Shown: one piece after another, positions 33,760-42,324 of the stretch
How positions within the stretch are numbered: the stretch's first letter is position 1
Layout of the letters: every line of letters begins with the position of its first letter
Assembly (NCBI RefSeq): GCF_009696605.1
Contig: NZ_VULR01000005.1
Coordinates: 62,001-126,000 of the forward strand
Length of the DNA stretch: 64,000 bases
Origin: Anaerosalibacter bizertensis
GTDB lineage: Bacteria; Bacillota; Clostridia; Tissierellales; Sporanaerobacteraceae
Direction of reading: 5' to 3'
Program-made: the position numbers and the translations under genes
The notes under the pieces: generated by a model
What the model saw: the letters and a program-made list of their open reading frames with translations, nothing else
The model's database searches: none
Told to the model about the DNA's origin: nothing

Positions 33760-35415
33760 TTATTTAAAACAACTTCCTCCAATAAATTCTCGAAGAATTG
33801 ATGTAGGAGGTATAATAGATTCATCTTCTATATCTTTAAAGTACTCTAAGAACTTTAGAAGTCTTTTGGATTCAGAATAGTACTCACTATTTTTATCTAT
33901 AGTCTTTAATTGAGGTTCTATATATTTTTTTAAAACAGATAATTCATAAACCAGTGAAGAATTAAACATTATATCTGCTTCTTCTTGATAAGGAAATATG
34001 TTTTCTTCCTCCCCTTTTCTAACTAGTTCCCACAATTTAAAAGTTCTCTTTACGTCATTTCCTCTATACTTGTTATCCCTTACTATTCTCCTAATAAGCC
34101 TAGTATCAGTAGTAGGTATTCTATTATGGGCATCTACATTTAATTGGGTTAAAGCGCTTACATATATCTTAAATTTGTTTTTCTCTGGTATGTCTCTAGT
34201 AAGCTTAGAATTTAAACAGTGAATACCTTCAACTATTATAGGATGTTCTTCATCAACCTTTACAATTTTCCCTGAAGGTTCTCTGACTCCTTTTACAAAA
34301 TTGAATTTTGGTAATTCTACCTCTTCTCCTTCTAATAATTTAATTAAATCTTCATTAAAAAGTTTTATATCAATAGCTTCTAAAGCTTCAAAATCATATT
34401 CTCCAAATTCATTTCTAGGCGTATCTTCTCTATTTACAAAATAGTCATCTACAGATATGGATATTGGCCTCTTTCCATTTACTTTAAGTTGTACTGCTAA
34501 TCTATGAGCAAAAGTAGTCTTTCCTGAAGAAGAAGGTCCAGCTATCAATATAAGATTTATATTGTCATCTTCACAGATTTCATCTGCTATATTAGCAATT
34601 TTCTTCTCATGTAAAGCTTCTGATACCCTTATAACCTCATCTACAGAACCGTCTACTATTGTATCATTTAAAGTTCCCAAATATCCTAAGTCTAAAATAT
34701 CCACCCAATCTTCTGTCTCTTTAAAAACCTTAGCCAATTGCCTTTGTTCTACAAACTCCGGAACTGTAAAACCATTGTTTTCAGATGGTGGAAGTAATAT
34801 GGCTCCAGGATAATAATATTTCAAATCAAAAACTTGAACATATCCAGTAGATGGAGCAAGATATCCATAGAAACTATCAATATGATCATCTATTCTATAT
34901 ATATGAATCTCTTCTTTATCTACATGTTTATAAAGATTTACCTTATCTATATATCCTTTTTCTTCAAATAATTTAATTGCCTCTTCTCTTTTTATTTTTT
35001 CCCTTAGAATAGGTTTGTCCTCTTTTATTATCTCTTCCATTTTTTCTTTTATCTTATTTATTTCCTTAAAATTTATAGCTTTACCTTTTTTTATTTCTGT
35101 ATAAAGACCCTCACCCAAAGAATGTTCAATGTTTACATTGCAACCTGGAAATAATTCTTCACATGCCTTTATATATATAACACTTAAAGTTCTTATATAT
35201 ATTTTATGTCCATCTCTATCACTAATATCTAAAAATTTTATTTTCTTCCCATCTTCTATTTTATCTGTCAAAAGAAAAATTTCATTATCTATCCTAGCCC
35301 CTAAATATTTTTTATATTCTTCTCCATATACCAGCTTTGCCACTTTTTCCAAAGTTGAGCCTTTGTCAACTGATACTTCTCCTTTTCCTTCTATAAGTAA
35401 TTTTATCTTTTCCAT
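33760..35415 (-). CDS. Nucleoside (uridine) kinase with TGS/ThrRS-like N-terminal region
   Basis: About 551 residues. The first 60 resemble a TGS-type fold. Residues about 65-270 resemble the second additional (editing-associated) domain of threonyl-tRNA synthetase, with the HSLGEGLYTEI region in place of the usual HxxxH. The last 270 residues are a uridine-kinase-like P-loop domain with Walker A AGPSSSGKTTF and SVDDYFVNREDTP. Fusions of this type are common in clostridia. ATG 35415 is chosen, 7 bases after GGGGGG. The role of the N-terminal region is unknown. Confidence 0.85.
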   Translation of the reverse strand: MEKIKLLIEGKGEVSVDKGSTLEKVAKLVYGEEYKKYLGARIDNEIFLLTDKIEDGKKIKFLDISDRDGHKIYIRTLSVIYIKACEELFPGCNVNIEHSLGEGLYTEIKKGKAINFKEINKIKEKMEEIIKEDKPILREKIKREEAIKLFEEKGYIDKVNLYKHVDKEEIHIYRIDDHIDSFYGYLAPSTGYVQVFDLKYYYPGAILLPPSENNGFTVPEFVEQRQLAKVFKETEDWVDILDLGYLGTLNDTIVDGSVDEVIRVSEALHEKKIANIADEICEDDNINLILIAGPSSSGKTTFAHRLAVQLKVNGKRPISISVDDYFVNREDTPRNEFGEYDFEALEAIDIKLFNEDLIKLLEGEEVELPKFNFVKGVREPSGKIVKVDEEHPIIVEGIHCLNSKLTRDIPEKNKFKIYVSALTQLNVDAHNRIPTTDTRLIRRIVRDNKYRGNDVKRTFKLWELVRKGEEENIFPYQEEADIMFNSSLVYELSVLKKYIEPQLKTIDKNSEYYSESKRLLKFLEYFKDIEDESIIPPTSILREFIGGSCFK

Positions 35416-35502
35416 GCTTGTTCCCCCCAATACTTTGCTTTTTACTACTTCTATTATATATTAATATGCAATAATAAACTACTTAGCATGGAAAAAGTAT
35501 AA

Positions 35503-35530
35503 AAAATAGCGGAGACTTCTCCGCTATTTT
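35503..35530 (-). terminator. Terminator after the CBS gene
   Basis: Thirteen-bp perfect arms (AAAATAGCGGAGA and its complement) with a 2-base centre and A/T flanks, just past the stop codon. Confidence 0.82.
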
Positions 35531-35531
35531 C

Positions 35532-35960
35532 TTACATACTGGGCTTACTTGGTTCTGATATACTAGATAAAGCATCTCCTGCTTGATCTATAAAATTATC
35601 TCTTACTGCCACATCTCCTATGGCAAGTATTCCTACTAAAGTTCCATTATCTACTACTGGCAAACGTCGTATTTGATTTTGTGACATAATATCTGTAGCT
35701 TCGTGAATACTAGTCTCCGGTGAAACTGAAACTGGATTTGTAGTCATTACATCTTTTATTGTGTAATTTCCTCCCTTTCCTTGGGACAAACCTCTCACTA
35801 CAATATCTCTATCTGTCACAATGCCTAAAAGCTTATTATTAATGTCACAAACAGGTATGCTTCCAATATTTAAATTCTTCATTTCATTAGCTACATATTC
35901 TATTGTACTATCTTCCCTTGCAACTTTTACTTCTTTAGTCATTGCATCTCTGACTTTCAA
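35532..35960 (-). CDS. CBS-pair protein
   Basis: A 142-residue protein made of two CBS motifs (about 1-58 and 68-128), each with the usual VTDRDIVV or AIGDVAVRD end, plus a short tail. It starts at TTG, 8 bases after GGAG. CBS pairs bind adenosine nucleotides and often sense energy state. There is no attached enzyme domain, so it acts alone or on a partner. A second stand-alone CBS protein is encoded at 60727. Confidence 0.9.
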   Translation of the reverse strand: MKVRDAMTKEVKVAREDSTIEYVANEMKNLNIGSIPVCDINNKLLGIVTDRDIVVRGLSQGKGGNYTIKDVMTTNPVSVSPETSIHEATDIMSQNQIRRLPVVDNGTLVGILAIGDVAVRDNFIDQAGDALSSISEPSKPSM

Positions 35961-36019
35961 ACTACCATCTCCTTTTTTAATTATAATAATTCAATATTAG
36001 GATATGTAGTTTGCTTTTT

Positions 36020-36490
36020 TTAATACTTTAACTTTAATCCTAAAGTTTTATTTAATTCTTCAAAACCAATTTTTTCATAAAAACCTACTGCTCTTGTATT
36101 TTCTGAATTTACATTTAGTCTTATATCATAGATTCCCTTTAATCTAAACCAATCTGTGCCTTCTTTAAATAAGCTTTCTGCTACATCTGTTCCTCTATAT
36201 TTTTCCTCTACATATAAATCACTTATATAGCCTAAAATCTTTGTAGAAAATATTTCCGAGCTTACCCTCAACTCACATCTTATAAAACCAACTGTTTCAT
36301 CGGATTTTTTAGCTATAAAAATTATTTTATCATCCCTATTTAAATCATCTATAAACATATTAATCATTATTTGTCTCCAATGTTCTGATGGAGACAAATA
36401 GTCTTTAAATCCTATATGATAATCTGATAACTTTCCCCACATTTCAACTAGACAATCTATATCTTTAATATTAGCTTTTTTTATTATCAT
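36020..36490 (-). CDS. GNAT-family N-acetyltransferase
   Basis: A 156-residue protein with the GNAT fold: GFIRCELRV and ISDLYVEEKYRGTDVAESLF (acetyl-CoA loop, with RGTDVA in place of the more usual RGxGxG/A) and a late NTRAVGFYEKIGF. It overlaps the upstream pseudouridine synthase gene by 4 bases (ATGA). Substrate unknown. Confidence 0.88.
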   Translation of the reverse strand: MIIKKANIKDIDCLVEMWGKLSDYHIGFKDYLSPSEHWRQIMINMFIDDLNRDDKIIFIAKKSDETVGFIRCELRVSSEIFSTKILGYISDLYVEEKYRGTDVAESLFKEGTDWFRLKGIYDIRLNVNSENTRAVGFYEKIGFEELNKTLGLKLKY

Positions 36491-37455
36491 TTAAACTCAT
36501 CCTTTTCGATTTGTTCTAAAATTGAAGGAGCATTGGCAATAAACTCTTTTCCATTCAAATACTTTAAAGATACTAATCCATTAAATCCTATCTTATAAGC
36601 ATGTAAAAACTGACTCTCTAAACCATATTTTTCTTTAAATTTCCTATTAATTCTTTTATCCCCATACTTTATATCCCCTATAACTGGATGACCAATAGAT
36701 AATAAATGTGCTCTAATTTGATGGGATCTGCCAGTAATTAAGTCAATCTCCAATAGAGAATAGTCTTCATTTTTATTTAATACTTTTATTTTAGTATATA
36801 CTTCCTTCCCTGATTTAGTCTTTTGATTAATTATTTTTACCTTATTAGTTTCTTCATCTTTTTCTAAATAGCCTTTTAATAAAATATCTTTATTTATTTT
36901 ACCCTTTACCATAGTTTTGTAATATTTCTTTATATTCCTATTTTTTATAGCTTCATTTATATCTTTTAAAGCTTCATAATTTTTAGCCCCTATTATAATA
37001 CCACTAGTATTTCTATCTAATCTATTACAAATAGAAGGCTTAAAGGTTTTCTCTTCAGCTGGATCATATTCCCCATTTCTATATAGATAACTTATCATAC
37101 TATCAACTATATTATTACTATTGTTTTTATTGGCCGAATGGGACAATACTCCTTTAGGTTTATTCATTAGTATAATATTTTTATCTTCATATATAATTTC
37201 AGGAAGTGGCAAATATATATTAACAGCTTCTTTCTCTTCAATAAATTTATCTAAAGTTTCATCAGCAATATAAAATTGAATCTTATCTCCTTCTAAAATA
37301 GTATCCTCAGGCTTTGCTTTTTTATTATTAAGCTTTATTCTTTTTTTTCTAAGCATTTTATGTATAAAGCTATGTGGCGCCTTAGATAGGTATTTTTTTA
37401 AGAATTTATCAATTCTTTGATCACTATCATTTTCATTTACAATTAATTCCCTCAA
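36487..37455 (-). CDS. RluA-family pseudouridine synthase
   Basis: A 322-residue protein. An N-terminal S4 RNA-binding domain (about 10-65) precedes the catalytic domain, with the RluA signature CNRLDRNTSGI carrying the catalytic Asp and a late GRSHQIRAHL. It modifies uridines in 23S rRNA or tRNA; RluC/RluD-like is the likeliest class. It starts at TTG 37455, after AAGGTGA. It is translationally coupled to a GNAT gene. Confidence 0.9.
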   Translation of the reverse strand: MRELIVNENDSDQRIDKFLKKYLSKAPHSFIHKMLRKKRIKLNNKKAKPEDTILEGDKIQFYIADETLDKFIEEKEAVNIYLPLPEIIYEDKNIILMNKPKGVLSHSANKNNSNNIVDSMISYLYRNGEYDPAEEKTFKPSICNRLDRNTSGIIIGAKNYEALKDINEAIKNRNIKKYYKTMVKGKINKDILLKGYLEKDEETNKVKIINQKTKSGKEVYTKIKVLNKNEDYSLLEIDLITGRSHQIRAHLLSIGHPVIGDIKYGDKRINRKFKEKYGLESQFLHAYKIGFNGLVSLKYLNGKEFIANAPSILEQIEKDEFK

Positions 37456-37578
37456 ATTTTTTCACCTTTTTTCTTTCTATTTTTTTTTATTATGTTATAA
37501 TAACATTATACACAAAACCTTAGTAAAAACTCTACTCTATTTATCTATTATGTTTATAGAAAAAAGAGGTGAAGAAAA

Positions 37579-38097
37579 GTGGAAAAATTTAGCGAGAAGC
37601 TAAAAGATTTCTTTTACGATGCTATTGACTACATACTAATGGGAGTCATTATATTAGCAGTTGTAGGCATCATAGGTTGGCGACTAGATGTGCTATTTGA
37701 CGATAGCATAAAAGACGCTCCTGTAGGTAAAGAAATAGAGTCTTCTAAAGATAAGAAAATAGCTAGTAGAAATAATACAAGCAGCAACAAGTCAACTGCT
37801 GAAACAAAAAAAGATAATAACAACTCAGATGCTGCAGCAAAGAAAGACAATAAAAAAGAAAATGATAAGAATAACGATAAATCTAAAAAGGAAGAAATAG
37901 TGAAAGTTAGTATTCCTAAAGGTTCTGTTTCTGAAAATGTTGCTGAGATTTTGAAAAAAGATGGCCTTATAAAAGACGAATCTGAATTTATGGCAAAAGT
38001 CAAAGAAATGAATTTAGAAACAGAATTAAAGTACGGAGAGTATGAAATAGCCAAACCTAGTTCTATGGAAGATATTATTAAAAAATTAAGCAAATAA
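37579..38097 (+). CDS. Membrane-anchored protein with a C-terminal MltG/YceG-like segment
   Basis: A 172-residue protein starting at GTG, 6 bases after GAGGTGA. A transmembrane helix lies at about 18-37. Residues 50-108 form a low-complexity Lys/Asn/Asp/Ser linker. The last 65 residues (IPKGSVSENVAEILKKDGLI, then the short ELKYGEYEI) resemble the LysM-like N-terminal domain of MltG lytic transglycosylases. The catalytic part of MltG is absent. It may bind peptidoglycan or a wall partner. It faces a convergent gene with a shared terminator. Confidence 0.7.
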   Translation: MEKFSEKLKDFFYDAIDYILMGVIILAVVGIIGWRLDVLFDDSIKDAPVGKEIESSKDKKIASRNNTSSNKSTAETKKDNNNSDAAAKKDNKKENDKNNDKSKKEEIVKVSIPKGSVSENVAEILKKDGLIKDESEFMAKVKEMNLETELKYGEYEIAKPSSMEDIIKKLSK

Positions 38098-38128
38098 AAA
38101 AATAGTAGCCTGGGGCTACTATTTTTTT
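38096..38128. terminator. Bidirectional terminator
   Basis: AAAATAGTAGCC and GGCTACTATTTT arms with a 3-4 base loop and A/T runs on both sides, between converging genes. Confidence 0.85.
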
Positions 38129-38133
38129 CTCTT

Positions 38134-38685
38134 TTAATAAGTTTCATTTATGTATTCATCTATTAATGAAACCCTTTTTTTCTCAATAAATACTCCTTCT
38201 TCTCTTAAAATCTTCAATAACCATAGGCTTTTAGAATGGAAAATAGCATATTCATAATCTTTTAAAACTATTTCATAAAGCTTATTCTTTAAAAATTTAG
38301 ATTCAACTTTTATAAAATAAGCCTCTATATTTTTGAAATTTAAAAACTTTAATAGTTGTAAAGTAGCTCTATCTTTTTCTCCATAATAATAATTGCCTTC
38401 ATTTAAATAGTATATATAATATTTGTCATGCTGTCCTTGTCTTTTCATATCTTTAGCAAGCATAGTATAATATTTAGCCAATACATTATAATACTGATAA
38501 TTATACATACCTTTTTCATAACTATCTATTCGAGAGAAGGGCTTTACATTCATTTGTTCAACAAAATCAAAATTACCTTCTAAAAACTCTCTTTTACTTA
38601 TATCACCATTCTTATATTGGATAATAAGAGAATTCCTATGGCTAAAAAAGGTATTGAATAGACTTTCTTTTTCACAATAAGCCAA
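38134..38685 (-). CDS. Conserved clostridial protein (DUF6648-like)
   Basis: A 183-residue soluble, Tyr- and Lys-rich protein. It starts at TTG 38685, 7 bases after GGGTG. No catalytic motif is visible. The pattern FFSHRNSLIIQYKNGDIS and the Tyr-rich middle recall DUF6648 proteins of clostridia; that assignment is from memory and tentative. Mostly helical by inspection. It converges on the MltG-like gene. Confidence 0.65.
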   Translation of the reverse strand: MAYCEKESLFNTFFSHRNSLIIQYKNGDISKREFLEGNFDFVEQMNVKPFSRIDSYEKGMYNYQYYNVLAKYYTMLAKDMKRQGQHDKYYIYYLNEGNYYYGEKDRATLQLLKFLNFKNIEAYFIKVESKFLKNKLYEIVLKDYEYAIFHSKSLWLLKILREEGVFIEKKRVSLIDEYINETY

Positions 38686-38768
38686 TTTAAAACACCCTAT
38701 CTAATATCATATTTCTCAATTATTAATTATATTATATCATTAATTTTAAAATTTTGTTAATTTATATA

Positions 38769-39503
38769 TTAATATTTTTTACTATTGTTTTTTAATTCTT
38801 CAACTTCTTCTGTAGTTAATTCTCTATACTCTCCTGGAAGAAGATTTTCATCTAATTTTATAGTTCCCATAGAAATCCTTTTTAAATATAAAACTTCCAT
38901 ACCTATGGATTGAAACATTCTTTTTACTTGATGGAACTTTCCTTCCATTATAGTTAAATGTACTTTAGATATATAATTTGACTCAATTATTTCAAGTTTA
39001 GAAGGCATAGTCTTATATCCATCGTCTAAAACTATCCCCTCTTTAAATGAATCAATATATCTATTATCTACATAGCCATCTATCTCTACATAATATTTTT
39101 TATTTACCCCTTTCTTCGGAGACAATAACCTATGGGTAAGTTTTCCATCATTAGTAAATAACAAAAGTCCTTCTGTATCTTTATCCAATCTTCCTACAGG
39201 ATGAGGTTCAAATGACAAATATTCTTCATCTAATAAATCTAGTACCGTACTAGAAAAAGGAGCCCTTGTAGAAGAAATCACTCCTTTAGGTTTATTCATT
39301 ATTAGATAAATATATTTTTTATATTCTACTACTTCTCCATTTATACTTATTTCATCTTCGTATGGATCAACTTTAATTGAATTGTTTTTTATAACTTCAT
39401 CATTAACTACCACTCTACCTTCTTTTATGTATTGCTTTATTTCCTTTCTACTTCCATATCCCATATTAGAAAGTATTTTATCTAATCGTTCTTTTTTTAC
39501 CAT
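38769..39503 (-). CDS. RsuA/RluB-family 16S/23S rRNA pseudouridine synthase
   Basis: About 244 residues. An S4 domain starts at once (RLDKILSNMGYGSRKEIKQ), followed by NKPKGVISS and the catalytic motif GRLDKDTEGLLLFTNDG. A late KFHQVKRMF completes the family pattern. ATG 39503 is chosen, 5 bases after GGAGG; a longer frame to 39542 has no ribosome site. Likely modifies small-subunit rRNA. Confidence 0.92.
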   Translation of the reverse strand: MVKKERLDKILSNMGYGSRKEIKQYIKEGRVVVNDEVIKNNSIKVDPYEDEISINGEVVEYKKYIYLIMNKPKGVISSTRAPFSSTVLDLLDEEYLSFEPHPVGRLDKDTEGLLLFTNDGKLTHRLLSPKKGVNKKYYVEIDGYVDNRYIDSFKEGIVLDDGYKTMPSKLEIIESNYISKVHLTIMEGKFHQVKRMFQSIGMEVLYLKRISMGTIKLDENLLPGEYRELTTEEVEELKNNSKKY

Positions 39504-39646
39504 ATAAGCCTCCTTAATATATACTATATTAATATTATACACTATTTTATTATTTATCCCTAAATATTAGTTAAGAATAATTTATATGAAAAAAGATAAA
39601 ATAATCATATACCTTTTTTACTAATATAGAAAGAAAGGAGAATATT

Positions 39647-39823
39647 ATGAGAGTAGATAAAACTGATGCTCCATTAGATGGAGTTAAATGTGTTGTTAAT
39701 ACTTGTCAATATCATGAACAAGGAGATTATTGTACTGCAGAAGCTATAGAAATTCAACCTAGAAATGCTACTTCTACAGAAGAAACAGATTGTGCTACAT
39801 TTTCACCAACTACTAGGGGATAA
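39647..39823 (+). CDS. DUF1540 small cysteine protein
   Basis: A 58-residue protein with AAAGGAG 7 bases before its ATG. It has four cysteines in the DUF1540 pattern: VKCVVNTCQYH, then DYCTAEAI, then TDCATF. The family is common in clostridia and probably binds a metal. It is an isolated plus-strand gene between minus-strand genes, ended by a strong shared terminator. Function unknown. Confidence 0.85.
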   Translation: MRVDKTDAPLDGVKCVVNTCQYHEQGDYCTAEAIEIQPRNATSTEETDCATFSPTTRG

Positions 39824-39852
39824 AATAAGGCAGGTAATACCTGCCTTATTTT
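39822..39852. terminator. Bidirectional terminator with 15-bp arms
   Basis: AAAATAAGGCAGGTA and its perfect complement are centred on one base and overlap the ends of both converging genes (stop codons at 39821-39823 and 39846-39848). Confidence 0.88.
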
Positions 39853-40271
39853 GCCTCTAATACTTCAGCTTTTCCTTTCAATTCTTCAGGAATTTGATCC
39901 AAAGTATAATCTAATCCAATATAAAAATCTGTATTGAATTTTTCACTTATCTCTTCTAAATCTTCAGCCAATCTTTTTAATTGGTCTGAATCTATATCTA
40001 TAATTTTATATATTCCATCTACATAAATCTTCTCTAAATCATAATCCATGCCTATAGTCCCACATAAAAAGCCATAGAAAGATTCAATACTTTTAATATT
40101 GAACTCCATGGCGTTTATTAACCTCACTGAATAATCAAGAGTAAATATATGGTTGTCATCTACATCAATAAATGCAATATTTCCGTTCCCAGTTTTCATA
40201 TCCTCATTTGCCATTTCAATTAAACGTTTAGTTTTACCAGTACCTTTAGTGCCACAAATAAATTTTATCAT
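39846..40271 (-). CDS. Small P-loop ATP-binding protein, function unknown
   Basis: About 141 residues. A near-perfect Walker A, GTKGTGKTKRL, lies at residues 6-16, and IAFIDVDD follows at about 32. The remaining two-thirds (acidic, with YVDGIYKIIDID) is unlike the big ATPase families. ATG 40271 is chosen because GGAGGA abuts the GTG at 40280. Similar short P-loop proteins occur in clostridia without an assigned role. Confidence 0.7.
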   Translation of the reverse strand: MIKFICGTKGTGKTKRLIEMANEDMKTGNGNIAFIDVDDNHIFTLDYSVRLINAMEFNIKSIESFYGFLCGTIGMDYDLEKIYVDGIYKIIDIDSDQLKRLAEDLEEISEKFNTDFYIGLDYTLDQIPEELKGKAEVLEAK

Positions 40272-40355
40272 TTCTACCACTCCTCCAACCTTATATTTAA
40301 AAAACTTGTATATTATACTTTCTACAAAGAAATCATTTTTCCTTCATTTTTTTTA

Positions 40356-41312
40356 TTATTTTTTAAATTTTCTTAAAGCTTTTCCATTTAAATAGTCACA
40401 ATTTTTTCCCTGATAACTTTCCCTTCTTTCCATTTCCTCTACAATACTGTCCCTAATCTTCCACCAGCTTTCATTCCAGTTTACAAATAAAGAATTTTCT
40501 TCTGGTGCTCTACCTATAATTCTTTGAACAATTATATTGTCATTAAGATATTCTAAAAATAGAATAACCCTTTCTATATATTCATCTTTCGATATTATAG
40601 ATATTTCTCCCTCATTATACATTTTTCCTAAAGTAGTTCCTTCTAAAATATAAAGGGCATGGAGTTTTACTTCATCTACTCTAAGAGCAGAAATAACCTT
40701 GGCACATTCTATTACATCTTTTTCATCATCCCAGGGTAGATTCAATATTAAATGAGCACAAGTTCTAATTCCATACTTCTTGCATAATAAAATACTATCT
40801 ATAAATTCAGCCAAAGTATGTCCTCTATTTATCTTGTAAAGGGTATGATAGTTTACAGTTTGAAGGCCTATTTCCATTGTTATATCTAAATCATATCTTT
40901 CTTTAACTTCTGATAAATACTGTAGATATTCTTCACTAACTGAATCTGGACGGGTAGATATAGATATGCCTACTATATCTTCTACTATAGATTCCTCTAC
41001 TACCTTTTTAAACTCTTCTATAGGCATATAAGTATTAGTAAAGTTTTGAAAATAACTTATAAATTTATTAGCCTTGTATCTTTTACTTATATATTCCTTG
41101 TTTTTCATAACCTGTTTTTTTACAGAAATCTCACTAGATAAATTTTCAAAAGAACCTCCTTCTTCTCCGCAAAATATACATCCACCAACTCCAACACATC
41201 CATCCCTATTGGGACAAGTTAGGGGCAATTTTATAGGAAGTTTATAAACCTTTTCTCCAAATCTATCCTTTAAATAATCAGAATAAGCATTGTATACAGT
41301 TATATTACTCAA
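40356..41312 (-). CDS. Radical SAM protein, YhcC/TIGR01212 family
   Basis: A 318-residue protein. The cluster cysteines are in CPNRDGCVGVGGCIFCG, the spaced arrangement used by the TIGR01212 family. ISTRPDSV and the late IGRAPEE segment also match. It starts at TTG 41312, after AAAGGATG. The family's substrate is unsettled; it resembles Elp3/tRNA-modifying radical SAM proteins in overall plan. Confidence 0.88.
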   Translation of the reverse strand: MSNITVYNAYSDYLKDRFGEKVYKLPIKLPLTCPNRDGCVGVGGCIFCGEEGGSFENLSSEISVKKQVMKNKEYISKRYKANKFISYFQNFTNTYMPIEEFKKVVEESIVEDIVGISISTRPDSVSEEYLQYLSEVKERYDLDITMEIGLQTVNYHTLYKINRGHTLAEFIDSILLCKKYGIRTCAHLILNLPWDDEKDVIECAKVISALRVDEVKLHALYILEGTTLGKMYNEGEISIISKDEYIERVILFLEYLNDNIIVQRIIGRAPEENSLFVNWNESWWKIRDSIVEEMERRESYQGKNCDYLNGKALRKFKK

Positions 41313-41395
41313 AATACCACATCCTTTAAATATTGAAATACTATCCTAAATAATATTATAGCTTATATAATGAGTCAAGGAAGATACTAACTGAA

Positions 41396-41440
41396 AAATT
41401 ATGCGTGAGTAAGAATAGTATTCTTACTCACGCATAATTT
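41396..41440 (-). terminator. Terminator with 22-bp perfect arms
   Basis: The two 22-base arms, from AAATTATGCG to CGCATAATTT, are perfectly complementary about one central base. It overlaps the stop codon of the HAD gene (41439-41441). It is unusually long for a terminator stem. Confidence 0.75.
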
Positions 41441-42287
41441 ACAGATTTAATATCCTTTTTAGAATATGAGCAACACCATTTTCATTATTATTTTTGTCTG
41501 TTATAATATCTGAAACTTTTTTTATCTTTTCAGTAGCATTTTTCATGGCTATTCCAAGTCCAGCATTTTTAATCATTGCTATATCATTATTATCATCTCC
41601 TATAGCAATAATCTCTTCAGGCGAAATCCCTTTTTTTATTCCATACTCTTCTAAGCTTAGCCACTTTGTACCAAAGGGATTCATAACTTCTAAAAGTCCA
41701 ACCCCTTGATTCATATGAGAACCATCTAAATTATACATTACATGAGAATTATACTTTTTAAAGTATTTATCCGATAAATATAAGTGAAATCCTTCTAGCT
41801 CTTCCTTGCTCCCCATATATACTACTGCTAAAACTTTAGGTTCTGAAATTTTTAAAAAATCTTCTACCTTTTTAAATCTATCTGGATTGTCATCTAAATA
41901 ATTGTGATATTTAGAATCATCTTTATCCAATTCAATAATAGTATCATAGCCATCCTCATATCTATCTACATGGACAATAGGATGTAATCCCTTCTTTTTT
42001 CCTTCCGCCACTAGGATATGAAAATCATCTATATCTAAATATTTTTTAATCAATATTTTATCATCTTTCATTCTCCTAACTATATTTCCATTGTTAGCTA
42101 GTATCACCAATTCATTATCTATATCTTTAACTTTTTCTTTAGCAGACCAGTACCTTCTTCCTGTAGCAATAACTACTTCATAACCTTTGTCCATTAGTTC
42201 CTTCAAAGTTTCTAGATTCTCTTGTGATATTTTTTTCTCATCATTAAGCAATGTTCCATCTAAATCAATAGCAATTAATTTATACAT
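41439..42287 (-). CDS. HAD-superfamily Cof-type phosphatase
   Basis: A 282-residue protein with the four HAD motifs: IAIDLDGTLL (nucleophile Asp), an ATGRR motif, the late Lys and AIGDDNNDIAMI. The Cof/IIB cap lies between. It hydrolyses small phosphometabolites such as sugar phosphates or flavin-type compounds; specificity cannot be told. It ends inside a very long terminator stem. Confidence 0.92.
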   Translation of the reverse strand: MYKLIAIDLDGTLLNDEKKISQENLETLKELMDKGYEVVIATGRRYWSAKEKVKDIDNELVILANNGNIVRRMKDDKILIKKYLDIDDFHILVAEGKKKGLHPIVHVDRYEDGYDTIIELDKDDSKYHNYLDDNPDRFKKVEDFLKISEPKVLAVVYMGSKEELEGFHLYLSDKYFKKYNSHVMYNLDGSHMNQGVGLLEVMNPFGTKWLSLEEYGIKKGISPEEIIAIGDDNNDIAMIKNAGLGIAMKNATEKIKKVSDIITDKNNNENGVAHILKRILNL

Positions 42288-42324
42288 TCACATCACCCTA
42301 TATACCTTTTTATATTTAACTATT

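Noticed and set aside
37629-38147. A 172-codon Ser/Leu/Phe-rich minus-strand frame
   Set aside because: It is antisense to the MltG-like gene, whose low-complexity Lys/Asn linker reads as Leu/Phe/Ser on the other strand.
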